A stretch of 64,000 nt of DNA from Siphonodentalium dalli (lineage: Eukaryota > Mollusca > Scaphopoda > Gadilida > Siphonodentaliidae), in contig CP136064.1 in assembly GCA_032622095.1 (NCBI GenBank), positions 274,563,614 through 274,627,613 on the forward strand, read 5' to 3'. The notes under the pieces are model-generated. The model ran no database searches, was not told where the DNA came from, and saw nothing but the letters and a program-made list of their open reading frames with translations. Position 1 is the stretch's first letter. Each line of letters begins with the position of its first letter. A program made the position numbers and the translations under genes. Positions 62,101 to 64,000 of the stretch are shown here, piece after piece.

Positions 62101-62716
62101 GTGTGTATGCCATTTGCAGAATGAGGTCCCCAGATGGTGAATTCAGTGACCCTAGCCCGGCGTCACCAAATTCACCATATGTGAACCTCATTCTGCTTAG
62201 GCCTCAACTGCTAGGGAGACCTAGGGTAAGATTGAAGCTCCCCAGTTGAAGTTGGTGATGTTCACCCATAAGTCACCTCGATTATGCAAATCGGGGGTTA
62301 TAGAAACTTCCAAGAAGGGAAAAAGAAGGGAAAAAGTAACCAAAAACAATGTTACTTTGATACTATAGATACTTCCCAGATGAGGCCGAAGCAGAATGAT
62401 GTGCCCATGGGGTGAATTTGGTGACGCTCGCCCGCCGTCACTAAATTCAACATCTGCAAATGAGAGACATCCTATTTGCAGGCTTGTTCATACTGATGCA
62501 CAAGAACTCGTCACAGTTCGGTTTGCATTCATCTTGATGTTGCGCAATGCCAATGGTGTCAGAGGACCACATAACAGTTTAGTGGAGATGTACAGCTTAT
62601 TGGATCTGACATGCATAATGGACTTTATATGTACAGTAATATCTAAAGATATAAGTTTTAACTTCTAAAACTAAATGTTTTATTTCAGATCGAGAGAACC
62701 AGTCTTGTTTGATCAC
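58981..62716 (+). CDS. Second muscle myosin heavy chain (MHC-2), N-terminal part, 3'-partial
   Basis: Four coding exons (58981-59172, 60095-60238, 61547-61703, 62689-62716) give 173 codons plus 2 bases with no frameshift. The protein starts [20 protein letters not shown] and runs through the N-terminal SH3-like domain to [10 protein letters not shown], immediately before the P-loop GESGAGKT, which must be in the next exon outside the window. It is an actin motor heavy chain of the same family and orientation as MHC-1, with its start about 23.4 kb after the MHC-1 stop. No residues overlap with the visible part of MHC-1, so how similar the two are cannot be judged here. Confidence 0.95.
59173..60094 (+). 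other. MHC-2 intron with nothing recognised
   Basis: AT-rich 922-bp intron; no coding region, tandem array or inverted-end element seen. The 1,263-bp intron before it (57656-58918) holds only the foldback repeat at 58140. Confidence 0.5.
60095..60238 (+). CDS. MHC-2 coding exon 2
   Basis: Residues 65-112: [20 protein letters not shown] then [20 protein letters not shown] and RYESGFIY. The [17 protein letters not shown] and RY.SG.IYTYSG motifs are universal in muscle myosins. 48 codons, phase 0 at both ends; donor gtgagt at 60239. Decayed copies of this exon occur in the next intron. Confidence 0.96.
60262..60640 (+). repeat. Exon echoes of MHC-2 coding exon 2
   Basis: At 60276-60325, 'gacatgactgacatgagtta' and 'tctgaacgaaccagctgcac' repeat exon bases encoding [10 protein letters not shown]. 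At 60562-60640, 'gtgagcccgatacaac' and 'agttttatttatgcaagcaaaata' repeat the exon end plus donor region. Both are decayed. Confidence 0.7.
60910..61265 (+). repeat. Dispersed repeat shared with MHC-1 intron (17930-18290)
   Basis: Ordered similarity over about 350 bp with the copy in MHC-1, estimated by eye at roughly 70 percent with gaps. Confidence 0.65.
61325..61590 (+). repeat. Tandem copies of an acceptor plus exon start (MHC-2 exon 3)
   Basis: Acceptor-exon junctions 'tatgttgcag/ac' occur at 61376, 61462 and 61547 (spacing 86 and 85 bp), each followed by a version of 'tactctggtttgttctgtat' and 'gccataaatcc'. A partial fourth copy lies at about 61328. Only the last continues as myosin exon 3; the spacing is not a multiple of three. 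Confidence 0.9.
61547..61703 (+). CDS. MHC-2 coding exon 3
   Basis: Residues 113-164: [20 protein letters not shown], then [20 protein letters not shown], ending AFQLMLQ. Strongly conserved motor-domain sequence. The acceptor (tgttgcag/acctac) and first ~40 nt occur at least twice more just upstream at 85-86 bp spacing, so the 3'-most acceptor is chosen as the one that keeps the myosin frame. Leaves 1 base of Asp; donor gtaata at 61704. Confidence 0.95.
62100..62480. repeat. Inverted repeat and a related direct copy in MHC-2 intron
   Basis: 'gcagaatgaggt...tggtgaattcagtga' (62117-62150) pairs with 'tcaccaaattcaccatatgtgaacctcattctgc' (62165-62198). A diverged version ('gcagaatgatgtgcccatgg', 'ggtgaatttggtgacgctcg') follows at 62390-62450. 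Small foldback element of unknown family. Confidence 0.65.
62689..62716 (+). CDS. MHC-2 coding exon 4 (28-nt microexon)
   Basis: Completes Asp and encodes RENQSCLIT plus 2 bases: [10 protein letters not shown], the sequence directly before the P-loop GESGAGKT in muscle myosins. Acceptor tatttcag at 62688, donor gtgagt at 62717. The short length is supported by perfect phase on the left and the family motif. Confidence 0.9.
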
Positions 62717-64000
62717 GTGAGTAAACATCCAAATATATTGTTATTTGTAGATTACTTCGATTAAGGAACAACGCGACACTTAACAATTAAATAGAAGTTT
62801 CATGATAATAACTTGGGGAAATGGGGCGCATTTGGAGTCTTAGTTTATCCCAGTGGAGCATATGAACGTGGAAATCTTGTAAACAATTTGCCGAAATCCT
62901 CAATTTACCACAACAATGTGCAATTGATTGTCTTGTTACTTCTATGTCAAGAATGTATATGTGTATATTTTAAATAAATTGTCCTATCCTATAATTTGCT
63001 CACACACCTATTAAATTCATGTGAGATTGGGAATTTTAAGGTCACAAATTGGGAAATAAACATGACTAGTTGCCATTAGACCGGGGACCATTTTCGGACC
63101 CCGCCGTTGCAAACGAATCCCTGGCATGGTTAACCATTTTTTTCAAAATCAGGCGTTCAACTGTTTAGAAAAATATCACAGTCACCAAATGAAGAATTAA
63201 TTAATATAATAATGTACTTGTATATGATATAATTACAACTACTTTCGTTTTCAATGAAATGCGGGGATTTGATTGGTCGAGAGACTAGCGGGCGACTTGA
63301 TCTATCAGTGCATATATGTTGCAGTAGACGAGTCACATCGCGTAGTGACACCTTAAGAAACATGGGCGAGTCTATAACCGGCGCCCCACACGACGTCCCC
63401 GGATGACGCGAAACCGCGGAACGATAATTCCATTAGAATCTCAGTGAAAAAAAAACAACTCGAAAACTCAACGCTAGAAACATTTGAAAAGTAGTTGACG
63501 TCTGTATTGCTCGTTTCCGCTTCTTATGGACACTATACTATACTTATGTCTGTTCATTTCAGACGTATTCATGTTTTATAACGCTCGACTGAACACTCAA
63601 AGTTCGTGCCGCGTTTTTCATTTGTCCAATTTTCGAAAGAGCGTACATGACAACGTGTATAGTTACTGTGAACACAAATTATCATGAATCAGACTGATCA
63701 ACAGGCTGATGAACATGGATAATTTTACTGGGAATAAATAAAATGTGTTACCCGATTACAACCCTATTAACATTTCGGCTTCATAACAATTGTAATGACA
63801 TGGCATTTGTCACGAGAACATTAGATGTGATCAGGGTTGGAGTCTGGAGTTAATATGTTTACCGGAGATCGCTATCCAATCGTTTCGGATTCGACTCTGT
63901 GTGTGTTGATAATTATTGAGTTGTTATTGAGTCATTTTAAACGTAAATCATAGCCAAACAAGTGATTTTTGTTATCATGGATAGTTTATTGCTGAAAATG
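62717..64000 (+). other. MHC-2 intron running off the window
   Basis: Starts at the donor of exon 4. No coding region recognised; the P-loop exon expected next is not present before the window ends. Confidence 0.6.

Overview
The window is eukaryotic DNA: AT-rich, with many short GT-AG-bounded exons and long repeat-filled introns. It is almost certainly from a lophotrochozoan and most likely a mollusc. The encoded proteins read as molluscan-type muscle myosin II heavy chain (for example the start with [13 protein letters not shown], the SH1/SH2 segment and the WKLY motif of the lever arm). The species cannot be fixed from the sequence alone.

Layout. (1) 810-35571, plus strand: 32 exons of a muscle myosin heavy chain gene (MHC-1). 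Its first exons, about 240 codons including the P-loop and switch I, lie left of the window. Every exon joins the next in frame; together they give 1,730 codons plus a TGA stop, with no frameshift. The order is motor domain (810-7944), two light-chain-binding segments (7569-8517), coiled-coil rod (8825-31777) and a short tailpiece (31633-35571). (2) 35572-57600: about 22 kb with no convincing gene. Its core (36573-50438) is a 4.28-5.3 kb segment present three times in tandem. Each unit carries a degenerate minisatellite and one or two Helitron-like elements, in plus orientation in the first unit and minus in the other two. A large nested inverted-repeat structure follows (54640-56910). (3) 57599-64000, plus strand: the start of a second, tandem myosin heavy chain gene (MHC-2). 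It has a candidate TATA/Inr promoter and short leader exon, the coding start at 58981, and four coding exons reaching [10 protein letters not shown] just before the P-loop, which lies to the right of the window.

Repeats fill the introns: minisatellites of 27, 44, 45, about 62 and about 65 bp, palindromic foldback sequences, a piggyBac-type MITE, a 5'-truncated LINE with target-site duplication, and several elements with terminal inverted repeats. The most unusual theme is that introns next to several exons hold decayed tandem copies of the neighbouring exon edge together with its splice site ('exon echoes'). This occurs in both myosin genes. One such duplication seems to have given rise to a new, in-frame 81-nt exon near the MHC-1 C-terminus (33214-33294), whose acceptor aligns with coding sequence of the parent exon.

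Functionally, both genes encode thick-filament motor heavy chains. Two tandem genes in the same orientation suggest a muscle-myosin cluster. All exon calls rest on reading frame, splice sites and recognised protein sequence; no alignment or transcript data were available.
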